A stretch of DNA of 64,000 nt from an uncultured Flavobacteriaceae bacterium (GCA_947500525.1 CANMSH010000004.1:252783-316782), one strand, 5' to 3'; shown: positions 33,202 through 43,068, numbered from the stretch's first letter. Program-made: numbers and translations. The notes: a model not told the origin generated them from the letters alone.

Positions 33202-35415
33202 ATGAAAAATAGCCTTGCCCTACTTTGCGTAGTCTTTTTTGTAGTTGTTTTTTCGGCAACAGCTCAGAAAAAAAAGTTTACCGTAAAATATATTGAAACT
33301 CCTATTAAGGTTGATGCCGTTCTAGATGAGGCTCCATGGGCTTTGGCAGAACCTGCTAAAGATTTTTGGCAATACTTTCCGTCTGATGATAGACAAGCGA
33401 AACAGCAAACTGAAATACGCATGTTGTTTGATGACCGTAAACTATATGTAGGAATTAAAGTATATGCATCAGGTAAAGATTATGTAATTCCGTCACTGAG
33501 ACGCGATTTTAGAGCGGGAGGTAATGACAATATAAGCTTGGTCTTTGATACCTTTAACGATGGTACGAATGCCTTCCTTTTCGGAACAAACCCATATGGA
33601 GTGCTAAGAGAAGCATTAATTTCTGGAGGAGGAACAGCACGTAATGGTTTTGACACAAGTTGGGATACTAAATGGATAGGTGAAACTAAAATTTATGATG
33701 GTTATTACCTTTCTGAATGGGCAATACCCTTATCGGCATTTAAATACAAAGAAGGAGAAACAAAATGGAGTTTTAATAGCTATCATTTTGATACGCAAGA
33801 CAATGAGCGAAATACATGGATGCATATTCCTCAAAACCAATTTATTTTTGGACTGGCGTATATGGGTGATATGATTTTTGAGAAACCCTTAGGTAAATCG
33901 AAATCTCCCATTTCTATAATTCCCTATGTCACATCCAGTACATTTAAGGATTTTGAAAACAACGATAGTGAGACTTTGTTTAATGTAGGAGGTGATGCTA
34001 AATTTACTATTGGAAATAGTATGAATCTCGATCTAACAGTAAATCCTGATTTCTCTCAGGTTGAAGTAGATCAACAGGTCACAAACCTAACACGTTTCAA
34101 TATCGCTTTACCAGAACGACGTCAGTTTTTTGTGGAAAATAGCGACCTTTTTGCTGCTTTTGGAAACAATAGAGATTCTCGTACTTTTTTCTCAAGGAGA
34201 ATAGGTATTGCGCAAGATGTTGACGGAAATACTATTGAAAACGATATTATTGCTGGTGCACGTTTAAGTGGGAAATTAAATAATAATTTTAGAGTTGGAT
34301 TGTTAAATATGCAAACCGCCGAAGACGCAACAAATCAAATTGCGGCTACCAACAATGCGGTGTTAGCCTTACAGCATAAACTTTTTAGTCGCTCTAATTT
34401 GAGTTTTTTATTTATCAATAAACAAGCAACAAAAGAGTATGACTTTATAGATGATAATGATGATGACAATACCAATAATAGTTACAACCGTGTTATAGGT
34501 TTAGATTACAATTTGGCGTCGAAGAATAATACATGGAATGGGAAGTATTTTTTGCATAAATCCTTTTCTCCACAACTTAAAGATAATGACATATCAGCAG
34601 GAGTTTCTACCCAATATAATAGTCGAAAATATCGAGTTCGAGTCAGTGGTGTTTACGTTGGAGAGAATTTTAGATCCGAATTAGGATTCGTTCGTCGTAC
34701 TGATATTTTTAAAATAAGTCCACAATTAGAGCGCTTATTCTGGCCCAAGAAAGGAATCTTTAATCAGCATAGCTTTAGTATTACTCCTTTCTCAATTTGG
34801 AGACCTGAACTAGATTTTAAAAATTCAGATTTTACCTTGGTAAGTCGTTGGCAAGGTAGGTTAAGAAATCAAGGGCAATTGCAAGTTTCTATGTTTAATA
34901 GATATACTTTTTTGTTTGATTCTTTTGATCCTACAGGTTCTGATGGTATTCCGCTACCAGCCAATAGTGAATATAGATACACTAATTTTGAAGCTGAGTA
35001 TAGATCGGATATGCGAAAAAAGTTTTCCTATAGTTTACAGCCTTCCATTGGAGACTTTTTTAATGGAACAAAATATTCTTTTCAAGGTGAATTTCGATGG
35101 CGAGTTCAACCATATTTCTTTGCTTCGGCTAGCGTGAATTATGATAAAATTAATTTACCTGATCCTTTTCCAGATGCTTCTATTTGGTTAATTGGGCCTC
35201 GGTTTGATGTGACTTTTAATAAGAAAGTGTTTTGGACAACTTTTGTACAGTATAGTAATCAACGAGATAATTTAGGAATAAACGCCAGATTACAATGGCG
35301 CTTTAAACCTTTATCAGATCTGTTTATTGTCTATAATGATAATTACTTTGTCAATGAATTTTCACCTAGAAGTAGGTCTTTATCCTTGAAACTCACCTAT
35401 TGGCTGAGTATTTAA
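33202..35415 (+). CDS. DUF5916 / CBM9-like outer-membrane protein
   Basis: About 737 residues with a signal peptide ending in SATAQ. The N-terminal about 200 residues match the carbohydrate-binding-family-9-like domain (PIKVDAVLDEAPWALAEPA, YVGIKVYA, SEWAIPLSAF). The rest is the DUF5916 beta-barrel, including NPDFSQVEVDQQV and ending in the barrel-type LKLTYWLSI. It is an outer-membrane protein of unknown substrate; carbohydrate or heme contacts have been proposed for the CBM9-like fold. The start is the ATG MKNSLALL, positioned correctly for the -7 element. The M14 peptidase follows. Confidence 0.8.
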   Translation: MKNSLALLCVVFFVVVFSATAQKKKFTVKYIETPIKVDAVLDEAPWALAEPAKDFWQYFPSDDRQAKQQTEIRMLFDDRKLYVGIKVYASGKDYVIPSLRRDFRAGGNDNISLVFDTFNDGTNAFLFGTNPYGVLREALISGGGTARNGFDTSWDTKWIGETKIYDGYYLSEWAIPLSAFKYKEGETKWSFNSYHFDTQDNERNTWMHIPQNQFIFGLAYMGDMIFEKPLGKSKSPISIIPYVTSSTFKDFENNDSETLFNVGGDAKFTIGNSMNLDLTVNPDFSQVEVDQQVTNLTRFNIALPERRQFFVENSDLFAAFGNNRDSRTFFSRRIGIAQDVDGNTIENDIIAGARLSGKLNNNFRVGLLNMQTAEDATNQIAATNNAVLALQHKLFSRSNLSFLFINKQATKEYDFIDDNDDDNTNNSYNRVIGLDYNLASKNNTWNGKYFLHKSFSPQLKDNDISAGVSTQYNSRKYRVRVSGVYVGENFRSELGFVRRTDIFKISPQLERLFWPKKGIFNQHSFSITPFSIWRPELDFKNSDFTLVSRWQGRLRNQGQLQVSMFNRYTFLFDSFDPTGSDGIPLPANSEYRYTNFEAEYRSDMRKKFSYSLQPSIGDFFNGTKYSFQGEFRWRVQPYFFASASVNYDKINLPDPFPDASIWLIGPRFDVTFNKKVFWTTFVQYSNQRDNLGINARLQWRFKPLSDLFIVYNDNYFVNEFSPRSRSLSLKLTYWLSI

Positions 35416-35444
35416 TATATTTATATCCTCAAATCTAATCTACA

Positions 35445-37988
35445 ATGAAAAAAAGTTCTTTTTTTTATTCGCTCTTTGCGTTTTTATTTATGACCACTAT
35501 TGTTTTTGCTCAGTCAAAATCTCCTAAAGAATTTTTAGGATATGAACTGGGGGATCATTTTACAAAACATCACAAAGTAGTGTCTTATTTTAAACATATT
35601 GCTGATGCAAATGCTAATGTAAAATTGATTAAGTATGGTGAAACCTATGAAAGAAGACCTTTACATTTAGCATTTATTACCTCACCAAGTAATTTTTCTA
35701 AATTAGATGATTTACGCTTAAATCATTTAAAAACCGCTGGTGTCGTAAAAGGTGAAGCTGGAGAAGATATTCCAGTGGTGTGGTTGAGTTATAATGTGCA
35801 TGGTAATGAAGCATCAAGTACCGAAGCTGCAATGAAAACTTTATTTGCGTTGGTTGATCCTACAAATCAAAAGACAAAAAAATGGTTAGAGAATACGATT
35901 GTAATTATTGATCCTTGTATCAATCCAGATGGTAGAGACCGGTATGTAAATTGGTATACTGAAACGGCAAATATTCCCTACAATATCAATCCTGATGCTA
36001 AAGAACATCATGAACCTTGGCCAGGTGGTAGAGCTAACCATTATTTATTTGATTTAAATAGAGATTGGGCTTGGGCGACCCAAATAGAATCACAATCCCG
36101 AATCGTAGAGTATAACAAATGGATGCCAAATATTCATGTAGATTTTCATGAGCAAGGTGTTGATAATCCTTATTACTTCGCTCCAGCTGCAGAACCGTAT
36201 CATGAGGTTATTACCGATTTTCAACGTGAATTTCAAGTGACAATAGGTAAAAATCATGCAAAATATTTTGACAAGAACGGATGGCTTTATTTCACTAAAG
36301 AATGGTTCGATTTACTATATCCAAGTTATGGGGATACCTATCCTACATATAATGGTGCAATCGGAATGACCTATGAGCAAGCGGGTCATGGTAGAGCTGG
36401 CTTAGGAATAGAGACATCAGATGATGATGTATTGACCTTAAAAGATAGAGTGGCACATCATTATACTACCGGAATTTCTACAATTGAAATAGCCTCCTTA
36501 AATGCCGAAAAACTCAAGAAAGAATTCAAGGCATATTTTGATAAGGCGAAAAATAAACCATTAGGTAAATATAAAAGTTATATTATTCGAGGTTCAAATG
36601 GTAGTGATAAAATCAATAGCCTAAGAACCTTGTTAGATAGGCATCAAATTAACTATGGACTTTCAAATTCTTCTAGTTCATTGAAAGGATTCAGCTATAA
36701 AGCCAATAAACAAACTTCTGTGAAATTATCTACAAATGATTTGGTGATAAATACCAATCAACCGAAATCGAATTTAATTAAAGCATTGTTTGAACCAGAA
36801 ACGAAAATATCGGATTCATTGACTTATGATATCACGGCATGGGCCTTGCCCCATAGCAGAGGTTTAGATGCATACGCCGTGTCTACTACTATTGCAACAA
36901 AAGAGGCCCCTGCGGTAACTTTAGACGGCACTTTAACTGGTCCAGAAAAACCTTACGCTTATATTTCTAAATGGAATAGTACCGATGATGTTCGTTTTTT
37001 AGGCTACCTGTTACAGCAAAAAATCAAAATACGTTTTTCTAAGGCTAATTTCTCTGTAGAAGGAAAAAGTTATAAAGCGGGTTCTTTGGTAATTACGCGA
37101 AGGGGTAATGAAAAATTAGGAGATAAGTTTGATGAAACTATTAAAAAAGCAGTCAAGAAGTTTAATCGAAACGTGACGGGTGTTTCAACGGGGTTTGTGA
37201 CTTCAGGTAAAGATTTTGGTTCTAGTACCGTGGCGTATTTAAAACCTCCAAAAATAGCAGTTTTATCAGGTCAAGGAGTTTCATCGTTAAGTTTTGGTTC
37301 TGTTTGGCATTTTTTCGAACAACAAATTAATTATCCAGTTACCACAATAGATACTGATTATTTTAGCAGTGTTAATTTGTCGAAGTATGATGTATTGATT
37401 TTACCAAGTGGTTGGTATGGAAGTGTAATGAGTACATCGAATCTAAAAAAAGTGAAAGATTGGGTACAGGCAGGAGGAAGATTAGTAGCCATAGATAGGG
37501 CATTAAGCACTTTTGCGAATAGTAAAGAGTTCGATCTATCTAAGTTCAAAAACGAGGAAGAGAAAAAGAAAAATAAAAAGGCAGCCGAAGCATTAAAAGA
37601 AAAATTAGAGTTAGAGGCATTCGATAATTTAGAGCGAAAATCAGTATCAAATTTAATTACAGGAAGTGTTTTCAAAGCTACGATGGACAATACACACCCT
37701 TTAGGTTTTGGTTTTAACAAAGAATACCAAACCTTGCGTTTAAGTGGAAATAGATATGCATTTTTAAAAAATGGTGTGAATGTGAGCGTCATAAAAAGTA
37801 AAAAAGATCAAATAAGTGGTTTTGCTGGGGCTAATGCCTTAAAAAACATTGACAAATCGTTGGTGTTTGCCGTTGAATCAAAAGGTAGAGGAGAAGTTGT
37901 GTACTTGGCCGATGATCCATTATTTAGAAGTTTTTGGGAAAGCGGTAAACTTGTGTTTTGTAATGCCGTATTTTTAGTAGGACAGTAA
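35445..37988 (+). CDS. Secreted M14 zinc carboxypeptidase
   Basis: 847 residues with a signal peptide ending in FAQ. The zinc motif is YNVHGNEASS (HxxE), DLNRDWAW and HVDFHEQG carry further substrate and metal residues, and the C-terminal third has a glutamine-amidotransferase-like Rossmann region (NYPVTTIDTDYFSS, VLILPSGWYG) common in this flavobacterial subgroup. It removes C-terminal residues from peptides in the periplasm. It lies 29 bases after the DUF5916 gene and 11 bases before a DUF819 permease, suggesting linked peptide or amino-acid use. Confidence 0.87.
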   Translation: MKKSSFFYSLFAFLFMTTIVFAQSKSPKEFLGYELGDHFTKHHKVVSYFKHIADANANVKLIKYGETYERRPLHLAFITSPSNFSKLDDLRLNHLKTAGVVKGEAGEDIPVVWLSYNVHGNEASSTEAAMKTLFALVDPTNQKTKKWLENTIVIIDPCINPDGRDRYVNWYTETANIPYNINPDAKEHHEPWPGGRANHYLFDLNRDWAWATQIESQSRIVEYNKWMPNIHVDFHEQGVDNPYYFAPAAEPYHEVITDFQREFQVTIGKNHAKYFDKNGWLYFTKEWFDLLYPSYGDTYPTYNGAIGMTYEQAGHGRAGLGIETSDDDVLTLKDRVAHHYTTGISTIEIASLNAEKLKKEFKAYFDKAKNKPLGKYKSYIIRGSNGSDKINSLRTLLDRHQINYGLSNSSSSLKGFSYKANKQTSVKLSTNDLVINTNQPKSNLIKALFEPETKISDSLTYDITAWALPHSRGLDAYAVSTTIATKEAPAVTLDGTLTGPEKPYAYISKWNSTDDVRFLGYLLQQKIKIRFSKANFSVEGKSYKAGSLVITRRGNEKLGDKFDETIKKAVKKFNRNVTGVSTGFVTSGKDFGSSTVAYLKPPKIAVLSGQGVSSLSFGSVWHFFEQQINYPVTTIDTDYFSSVNLSKYDVLILPSGWYGSVMSTSNLKKVKDWVQAGGRLVAIDRALSTFANSKEFDLSKFKNEEEKKKNKKAAEALKEKLELEAFDNLERKSVSNLITGSVFKATMDNTHPLGFGFNKEYQTLRLSGNRYAFLKNGVNVSVIKSKKDQISGFAGANALKNIDKSLVFAVESKGRGEVVYLADDPLFRSFWESGKLVFCNAVFLVGQ

Positions 37989-37999
37989 AATTATAACAA

Positions 38000-39310
38000 A
38001 TGGATACTGCACCAATTTTTACAAATGATACCATCGTTTTCGGACTTTTAATGATGGCTTTGGGACTTATTTTTTACACGTCCTCAATCAAGGAAGGGTT
38101 TTGGAAGAAGTTTTATAGTGTTATTCCCGCAATATTTCTTGCCTATATGATACCAGCGTTGCTTACAACGTTAGGTCTAATTGCGCCAGATTGGGAAACC
38201 ACAAACAATGCCGGAGAAACTGTAAAACATAGCTCAAATTTATATTATATGTCGAGCAGGTATTTATTACCGGCGGCCTTGGTTTTAATGACATTAAGCA
38301 TAGATTTAAAAGCAGTTTATAATTTAGGCTGGAGGGCTTTAGCCATGTTTTTTACGGGTACCTTGGGTATTGTTATAGGAGGACCAATAGCTATCCTACT
38401 TATTTCAATGGTATCACCAGAAACCGTTGGTGGAGCTGGTCCAGATGCCGTATGGAGAGGATTATCGACATTAGCAGGTAGTTGGATTGGTGGAGGTGCG
38501 AATCAAGCCGCGATGCTCGAAATTTATGGTTACAACCAAAAACTATATGGGGGTATGGTATTTGTAGATATTGTAGTAGCCAATATATGGATGGCGATCG
38601 TACTCATTGGAATAGGGAAGTCTAATCGGATAAATAAATGGTTAAAAGCAGATACAACCGCCATAGAAGAGTTGAAAGAAAAAGTGTCAACTTATGCAAA
38701 GAAAGTTGATAGAAAACCCACGTTAACAGATATTACGATTATTGCAGCACTTGCTTTTGGTACTGTGAGTATATCTCATTTTGGTGCCACTCATTTGAGT
38801 ACTTTTTTTGGTGGCGTAGTAGATGGAATAGAATCAACCACAACTAAGAATATGTTTACCTTTTTAGATTCTCAATTCTTTTGGATGGTAAGCATCGCTA
38901 CGTTAATCGCTATTGTTCTATCTTTTACCAAAGCTAAGAGCTATGAAGGTGCTGGAGCAAGTAAAATAGGGAGTTTATTCATTTATATTTTGGTAGCTTC
39001 GATCGGTATGAAAATGGATTTAACACTTATTTTAGATAATGTTGGTTTGATTACCATTGGAGTAGTATGGATGACGATTCATGCAGGTTTAATGATTTTG
39101 GTCGCCAAGTTAATCAAAGCACCTTATTTCTTTTTAGCAGTAGGCAGCCAAGCAAATGTAGGCGGAGCGGCGTCAGCACCGGTAGTGGCAGCTGCGTTTC
39201 ATCCGTCGTTGGCCACAGTAGGTGTGTTATTAGCAGTTTTTGGTTATGCTGTGGGTACTGTAGCCGCTATAGGTTGTACAATCTTAATGCAAATTGCTTC
39301 GGGAAGTTGA
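38000..39310 (+). CDS. DUF819 family membrane transporter
   Basis: A 436-residue polytopic inner-membrane protein of DUF819 (YjcL-like). About ten hydrophobic segments are visible, with the family's glycine-rich hairpins SWIGGGANQAAMLEIYG and SQANVGGAASAPVVAAAFHP in the two halves, a repeat pattern like sodium-coupled carriers of the GltS/2-hydroxycarboxylate type. Substrate is not known; adjacency to the M14 carboxypeptidase makes an amino acid or small peptide plausible. Confidence 0.8.
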   Translation: MDTAPIFTNDTIVFGLLMMALGLIFYTSSIKEGFWKKFYSVIPAIFLAYMIPALLTTLGLIAPDWETTNNAGETVKHSSNLYYMSSRYLLPAALVLMTLSIDLKAVYNLGWRALAMFFTGTLGIVIGGPIAILLISMVSPETVGGAGPDAVWRGLSTLAGSWIGGGANQAAMLEIYGYNQKLYGGMVFVDIVVANIWMAIVLIGIGKSNRINKWLKADTTAIEELKEKVSTYAKKVDRKPTLTDITIIAALAFGTVSISHFGATHLSTFFGGVVDGIESTTTKNMFTFLDSQFFWMVSIATLIAIVLSFTKAKSYEGAGASKIGSLFIYILVASIGMKMDLTLILDNVGLITIGVVWMTIHAGLMILVAKLIKAPYFFLAVGSQANVGGAASAPVVAAAFHPSLATVGVLLAVFGYAVGTVAAIGCTILMQIASGS

Positions 39311-39467
39311 ATTGATGTAACCTTTTTAACAGATCGACATTGATATATCAAAATTTAAGAAAGAAGATTTTTTTAAAAGAATAAATAGTTTGATGTGATA
39401 GATAAGGAGCCAAATTTATTTTCGGCAATTATTTAATTCCATATATTCGCATCCGTAAAAATAAGTG

Positions 39468-40157
39468 ATGAAAAAAATTATAATTAGTCTTTGTGCTTCC
39501 CTGATGTTTATGGCTTGTGGTGAAGATAAAAAAGGGTCAATGTTAGTGACTGGGGAAATAAAGGGTCTTAAAAAAGGAACTTTATATCTTCAAAAAATGA
39601 AGGACACGTTATTAATATCTGTTGATTCGGTGACTTTAGATGGAGCAGAAACCTTCTCCTTATCAGACGAGTTAGAAAGCCCAGAAATTTACTTTTTGTC
39701 CTTAGATAATGCAAAAGATAAACAAATTGCATTTTTTGGGGATAAAGGAACGATACAAATTCAAACGAGGTTAGATAAATTTGATTTTAAGGCTGTTGTT
39801 CAAGGGAAAAAAAATCAGAAATTACTGAATGAGTATAAAGAAATGATAACCAAATTTAGAGATAAAAACCTTGATTTTATAAAAGCAGAGTTTGAAACTA
39901 AAGGCGATACTGCTAAAATGGATTCAGTTCAAAAACTAGCAAACAATTTACTAAGAAGACGCTATTTTTATACAACGAACTTTGCGGTAAAGAATAGCGA
40001 CGCTGAAATCGCACCATATTTAGCCTTAACCGAATTGTATGATGCTAATATTAGATTGTTAGATACCATAAATAATTCGTTGACGAAAGAAGTTAAAGCT
40101 TCAAAATATGGTTTAAGATTGGAAGAGTATATTACGGAAATTAAGAATAGAGAATAA
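39468..40157 (+). CDS. DUF4369 lipoprotein
   Basis: A 229-residue predicted lipoprotein: the lipobox is LMFMACG, with Cys near residue 18. The following domain has the DUF4369 pattern, VTGEIKGLKKGTLYLQK and EIYFLSLDNAKDKQIAFFGDKGTIQI. Family members often carry a C-terminal thioredoxin-like domain (resA-like), which is absent here; the C-terminus is a charged helical region. It is anchored in the envelope and its function is unknown. The ATG is taken; the preceding GTG is an alternative. Confidence 0.8.
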   Translation: MKKIIISLCASLMFMACGEDKKGSMLVTGEIKGLKKGTLYLQKMKDTLLISVDSVTLDGAETFSLSDELESPEIYFLSLDNAKDKQIAFFGDKGTIQIQTRLDKFDFKAVVQGKKNQKLLNEYKEMITKFRDKNLDFIKAEFETKGDTAKMDSVQKLANNLLRRRYFYTTNFAVKNSDAEIAPYLALTELYDANIRLLDTINNSLTKEVKASKYGLRLEEYITEIKNRE

Positions 40158-40183
40158 AAAAAGCGGCCTTAGCCGCTTTTTTT
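40156..40183. terminator. Bidirectional terminator
   Basis: AAAAGCGGC-CTTA-GCCGCTTTT, extended by A/T tracts on both sides, between the DUF4369 gene and the convergent AIM24 gene. Confidence 0.88.
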
Positions 40184-40197
40184 ATTCTTATAGCTAC

Positions 40198-40998
40198 TTA
40201 AAATCGATTATCGCCATCTAAAATATCTCCTATGCCACCAAGAATACTTCCTTCACCTCGTCCTTTGCCTCCAGTTCTTGGCACCGACGCAATAATACGA
40301 CCTGCTAATCTGCTAAACGGCAATGATTGAATATATACCGTTCCAGGACCTTGTAGTGTTGCAAAAAATAGACCTTCGCCACCGAATACTGTATTTTTAA
40401 TACCACCAACAAATTCAATATCATAGTTTACAGTTTGATCGAAACCAACAATACAACCCGTATCAACTTTTAATATTTCTCCGGCTTGCAGTTCTTTTTT
40501 TGCTACTGTACCACCTACATGCATGAAAGCCATACCATCACCTTCTAGCTTTTGCATAATAAAACCTTCACCTCCAAAGAGTCCTCTTCCCAATTTTTTA
40601 GAAAATTCAATACCTACTGAAACACCTTTAGCTGCGCACAGAAAAGCATCTTTTTGACAAATAAATTTACCATTAAAATTGGTGAGGTCTATAGGGATTA
40701 TTTTACCAGGATAAGGAGAAGCAAATGAAACTTTCTTTTTGCCGTTTCCTTCATTTAAAAAGGCAGTCATAAATAAGCTTTCACCTGTTAGTAATCGTTT
40801 TCCTGCTGAAAAAATCTTACCTAATACACTTTGGGTTTGACCAGATCCGTCGCCAAATATGGTATTCATTTTAATGCCATTATCCATCATCATAAAACTA
40901 CCCGATTCGGCTACAACTGCCTCCTGTGGATCTAATTCTATTTCTACATATTGCATTTCCTCTCCGTAAATGGAATAATCAATTTCGTGTGCTGTCAT
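40198..40998 (-). CDS. AIM24 / TIGR00266 family protein
   Basis: A 266-residue beta-rich soluble protein: EMQYVEIELDPQEAVVAESGSFMMMD at the N-terminus and repeated glycine-rich turns such as GRGLFGGEGFIMQKLEGDG and TVFGGEGLFFATLQGPG, the family signature (double tubby-like fold). Bacterial members have no proven activity; the fungal homologue affects mitochondrial membranes. It is last in a minus-strand cluster of small membrane-related genes. Confidence 0.82.
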   Translation of the reverse strand: MTAHEIDYSIYGEEMQYVEIELDPQEAVVAESGSFMMMDNGIKMNTIFGDGSGQTQSVLGKIFSAGKRLLTGESLFMTAFLNEGNGKKKVSFASPYPGKIIPIDLTNFNGKFICQKDAFLCAAKGVSVGIEFSKKLGRGLFGGEGFIMQKLEGDGMAFMHVGGTVAKKELQAGEILKVDTGCIVGFDQTVNYDIEFVGGIKNTVFGGEGLFFATLQGPGTVYIQSLPFSRLAGRIIASVPRTGGKGRGEGSILGGIGDILDGDNRF

Positions 40999-41019
40999 TT
41001 TTTAAGGTTTTAGTACGTT

Positions 41020-41640
41020 TTATTTTTTGTTATAAGTTTTAAATGCGACTTTTAAATTAATCAAATTTATCTCATCTGGATGATATTTTAACATCTTAGC
41101 GACTATTTTTTCTCCTTTGATACAGTCTTTATTTTTAAATTCACAACTATATCGATACGCTAGGGCGAGTCTATAATTCGCCTCATAACTATGAGGAAAT
41201 AATCGTACGGCTTGTTCATATCTGTAAATGGCATTGTTCCATCGTCTCTTTTTTATCCAAGCATCTCCATCATCAATTAAAAAACTAAATTCGTTGATAT
41301 TTTCAGACAAGAAGTTATCTTGAACTAATCCTGGAGTTTGAATTTCTTTTGGACGACTAAAGTCAACATAATTTAATACAAGTGTTAATCCAATTATACC
41401 TAGGAAGACTACTAGAAAAGTATGTTTTAACTTATCATTATTAATCTTAGCACGAATGTCAGATTTAATACGATTGAGCTGTTTTGTTGAAACTTCTGGA
41501 AAATTAAACTCAGTAACTTTACTATATCCTTTTGGGTAAACCAACTTTTTTCTTCGATGAAACAATTCATCACGCTTCGCAGCTTTAGCAGCTTCGTTGC
41601 GTTTTAATTGTCGTAATATGGCAGAAAAATCGGCTGGCAT
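41020..41640 (-). CDS. Single-span protein with C-terminal TPR-like helices
   Basis: 206 residues: a basic, helical N-terminal half (LRQLKRNEAAKAAKRDEL), one membrane segment (FLVVFLGIIGLTLVLNYV, about residue 75-92), then a region with RRWNNAIYRYEQAVRLFPHSYEANYRLALAYRY, which reads as a TPR pair. No enzyme motif. It lies 21 bases upstream of the AIM24 gene and 7 bases downstream of another small membrane gene. Function not known. Confidence 0.6.
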   Translation of the reverse strand: MPADFSAILRQLKRNEAAKAAKRDELFHRRKKLVYPKGYSKVTEFNFPEVSTKQLNRIKSDIRAKINNDKLKHTFLVVFLGIIGLTLVLNYVDFSRPKEIQTPGLVQDNFLSENINEFSFLIDDGDAWIKKRRWNNAIYRYEQAVRLFPHSYEANYRLALAYRYSCEFKNKDCIKGEKIVAKMLKYHPDEINLINLKVAFKTYNKK

Positions 41641-41647
41641 AATGGTA

Positions 41648-41998
41648 TTAATTATTTAAAAATTCAAGAGTATCTAAGAAATAATGATTTATAAAAAATA
41701 AGAATAGAATACTCATGAAAGTCATTAAACAGATAAGTATGATATTTCTATTTCTTCCTTTTTTGTTTTCTTCTTGAATTCTATATCGTATTTCCTTTTT
41801 ATGTTGTGCTAATAATTTCTTGGATTTTAAAACGATCGATGATTTTTCTAATTCAAAGCGTTCTAAGCTCTCTCCATAGACTTCTTTCATTTTGCTAAAT
41901 GGGGGTCTTCTGTAATATGAGTAAGCATTCGAATGACTCATTAGTGGTCCTCGATAACCAAAGCTCGGATGTGTTCTTCTACTAATATGTGTTTTCAT
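41648..41998 (-). CDS. Small protein with one C-terminal membrane helix
   Basis: 116 residues. The N-terminal 90 are basic and polar (ISRRTHPSFGYRGPLMSHSN, then a charged helix), and the C-terminus has one membrane segment (NIILICLMTFMSILFLFFI). The charge bias implies a cytoplasmic N-terminus. No family recognised. Neighbour genes are also small membrane proteins. Confidence 0.55.
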   Translation of the reverse strand: MKTHISRRTHPSFGYRGPLMSHSNAYSYYRRPPFSKMKEVYGESLERFELEKSSIVLKSKKLLAQHKKEIRYRIQEENKKGRNRNIILICLMTFMSILFLFFINHYFLDTLEFLNN

Positions 41999-42009
41999 AG
42001 AGATAAGGT

Positions 42010-42126
42010 TTAATTATCTCGCTCTTCGAAATTTTCTTTTTCTTTAATTTGAACTCTTCGAATAATAAGATAAATGAGAATGATAGCAATTACCACCCAG
42101 AATATTGTGTGAAATAAAATAGCCAT
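42010..42126 (-). CDS. 38-residue single-span membrane protein
   Basis: MAILFHTIFWVVIAIILIYL forms a clear membrane helix, followed by a charged tail IIRRVQIKEKENFEERDN. It lies 11 bases upstream of the 116-residue gene and 10 bases after the YbjQ gene, so it fits the operon spacing exactly. No coding signal beyond position, start, stop and composition is available. Confidence 0.6.
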   Translation of the reverse strand: MAILFHTIFWVVIAIILIYLIIRRVQIKEKENFEERDN

Positions 42127-42136
42127 AGTTTCGATA

Positions 42137-42451
42137 TTAAGAAAGTTTTACGGCAGTGCCATACGCCAATATTTCGGCAGCTCCTTGCATGACCATGGCT
42201 GTAGTTAGACGAACATTTACAATAGCGTCAGCTCCCATTTTTTGCGCATCCTCCATCATACGCTGTATGGCTTGTTCACGTGCGTACGCTTGTAGTTTGG
42301 TATATTCTTCGATTTCACCACCCACTATATTTTTGAGACCAGCGAAAAAGTCACGCCCAATATTTCTTGCACGTACGGTACTACCTCGAGCAACTCCTAA
42401 AATGGTAGTTATTTTTTTATCTGGGATACTTTCGGTTGTTGAGATAATCAT
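42137..42451 (-). CDS. YbjQ/UPF0145 family protein
   Basis: A 104-residue protein of the YbjQ (UPF0145, DUF74) family: the N-terminal strand TTILGVARGSTVRARNIGRDFFAG and the core GADAIVNVRLTTAMVMQGAAEILAYGTAV are diagnostic. It is thought to form pentameric rings, with no settled function. The start MIISTTE is chosen over an upstream in-frame ATG because a palindrome pair lies there. Confidence 0.85.
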   Translation of the reverse strand: MIISTTESIPDKKITTILGVARGSTVRARNIGRDFFAGLKNIVGGEIEEYTKLQAYAREQAIQRMMEDAQKMGADAIVNVRLTTAMVMQGAAEILAYGTAVKLS

Positions 42452-42473
42452 GATATAGGTTTTAAGATTAATG

Positions 42474-42513
42474 TACCTATAGGTAGTAAAATGCACGTAT
42501 TTGTTACAAATAC
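42474..42513. promoter_or_regulatory. Two palindromes upstream of the YbjQ-AIM24 cluster
   Basis: TACCTATAGGTA (42474-42485) is a perfect 12-bp palindrome and GTATTTG-TTA-CAAATAC (42497-42513) a perfect 7-bp inverted repeat. Both sit within 65 bases of the first start codon, where operators are expected. Confidence 0.3.
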
Positions 42514-42609
42514 ACCTTTAACTACTTCAATATCTAAAAGATTAAATAAACAATCGCGTGCTTCGAAAGATTGGTCTACACTCAATTGAAAAAAGGAGTA
42601 AGTTCTACT

Positions 42610-43068
42610 TTAAGATTTGACTTTAAGTCCCCAAGTATATTCGAATTTTGAAACAGACTCTCCGTTTTCATTGAATCCTTCTGCAGTCATTATAACCGTT
42701 TCTCCTTCGCCAGAACTAACAGTTTTTTGAATGGCATCTCGAACTAAGTCACCATTAGTACATATAAAACGAATTCTTCCGGTTGCCTTTTTGGTAAATG
42801 TACCCTGTTGATGACGAACAAGCATCGATATTTTTTTACCGCTGCGTTCAATGGCATCCATTACTAGAACCCCGGTGGCCAACTCCGAGGCCATACCTTG
42901 CGTTGCCCAATATAAAGATTTAAATGGGTTTTGATTGATCCATCTATGTTTTACTGTTGCAATGGCTTCTTGATCATTTACAGAGGCTATACGTACGCCA
43001 GACAAATAGGCAGAAGGAAGCTTGAAAAACAAGAATTTATTGATGTTACTTGGAGTTATTTTTGGCAT
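42610..43068 (-). CDS. DUF4442 hotdog-fold thioesterase-like protein
   Basis: 152 residues with the hotdog pattern: helix ITPSNINKFLFF, strand VRIASVNDQEAIATVKH, then YWATQGMASELATGVLVMDAI as the central helix, and terminal strands. DUF4442 is related to PaaI thioesterases and acyltransferase accessory proteins. No catalytic Asp/Glu is certain by eye. It is on the same strand as the YbjQ cluster but separated by a 158-base gap, so it may be its own unit. Confidence 0.75.
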   Translation of the reverse strand: MPKITPSNINKFLFFKLPSAYLSGVRIASVNDQEAIATVKHRWINQNPFKSLYWATQGMASELATGVLVMDAIERSGKKISMLVRHQQGTFTKKATGRIRFICTNGDLVRDAIQKTVSSGEGETVIMTAEGFNENGESVSKFEYTWGLKVKS

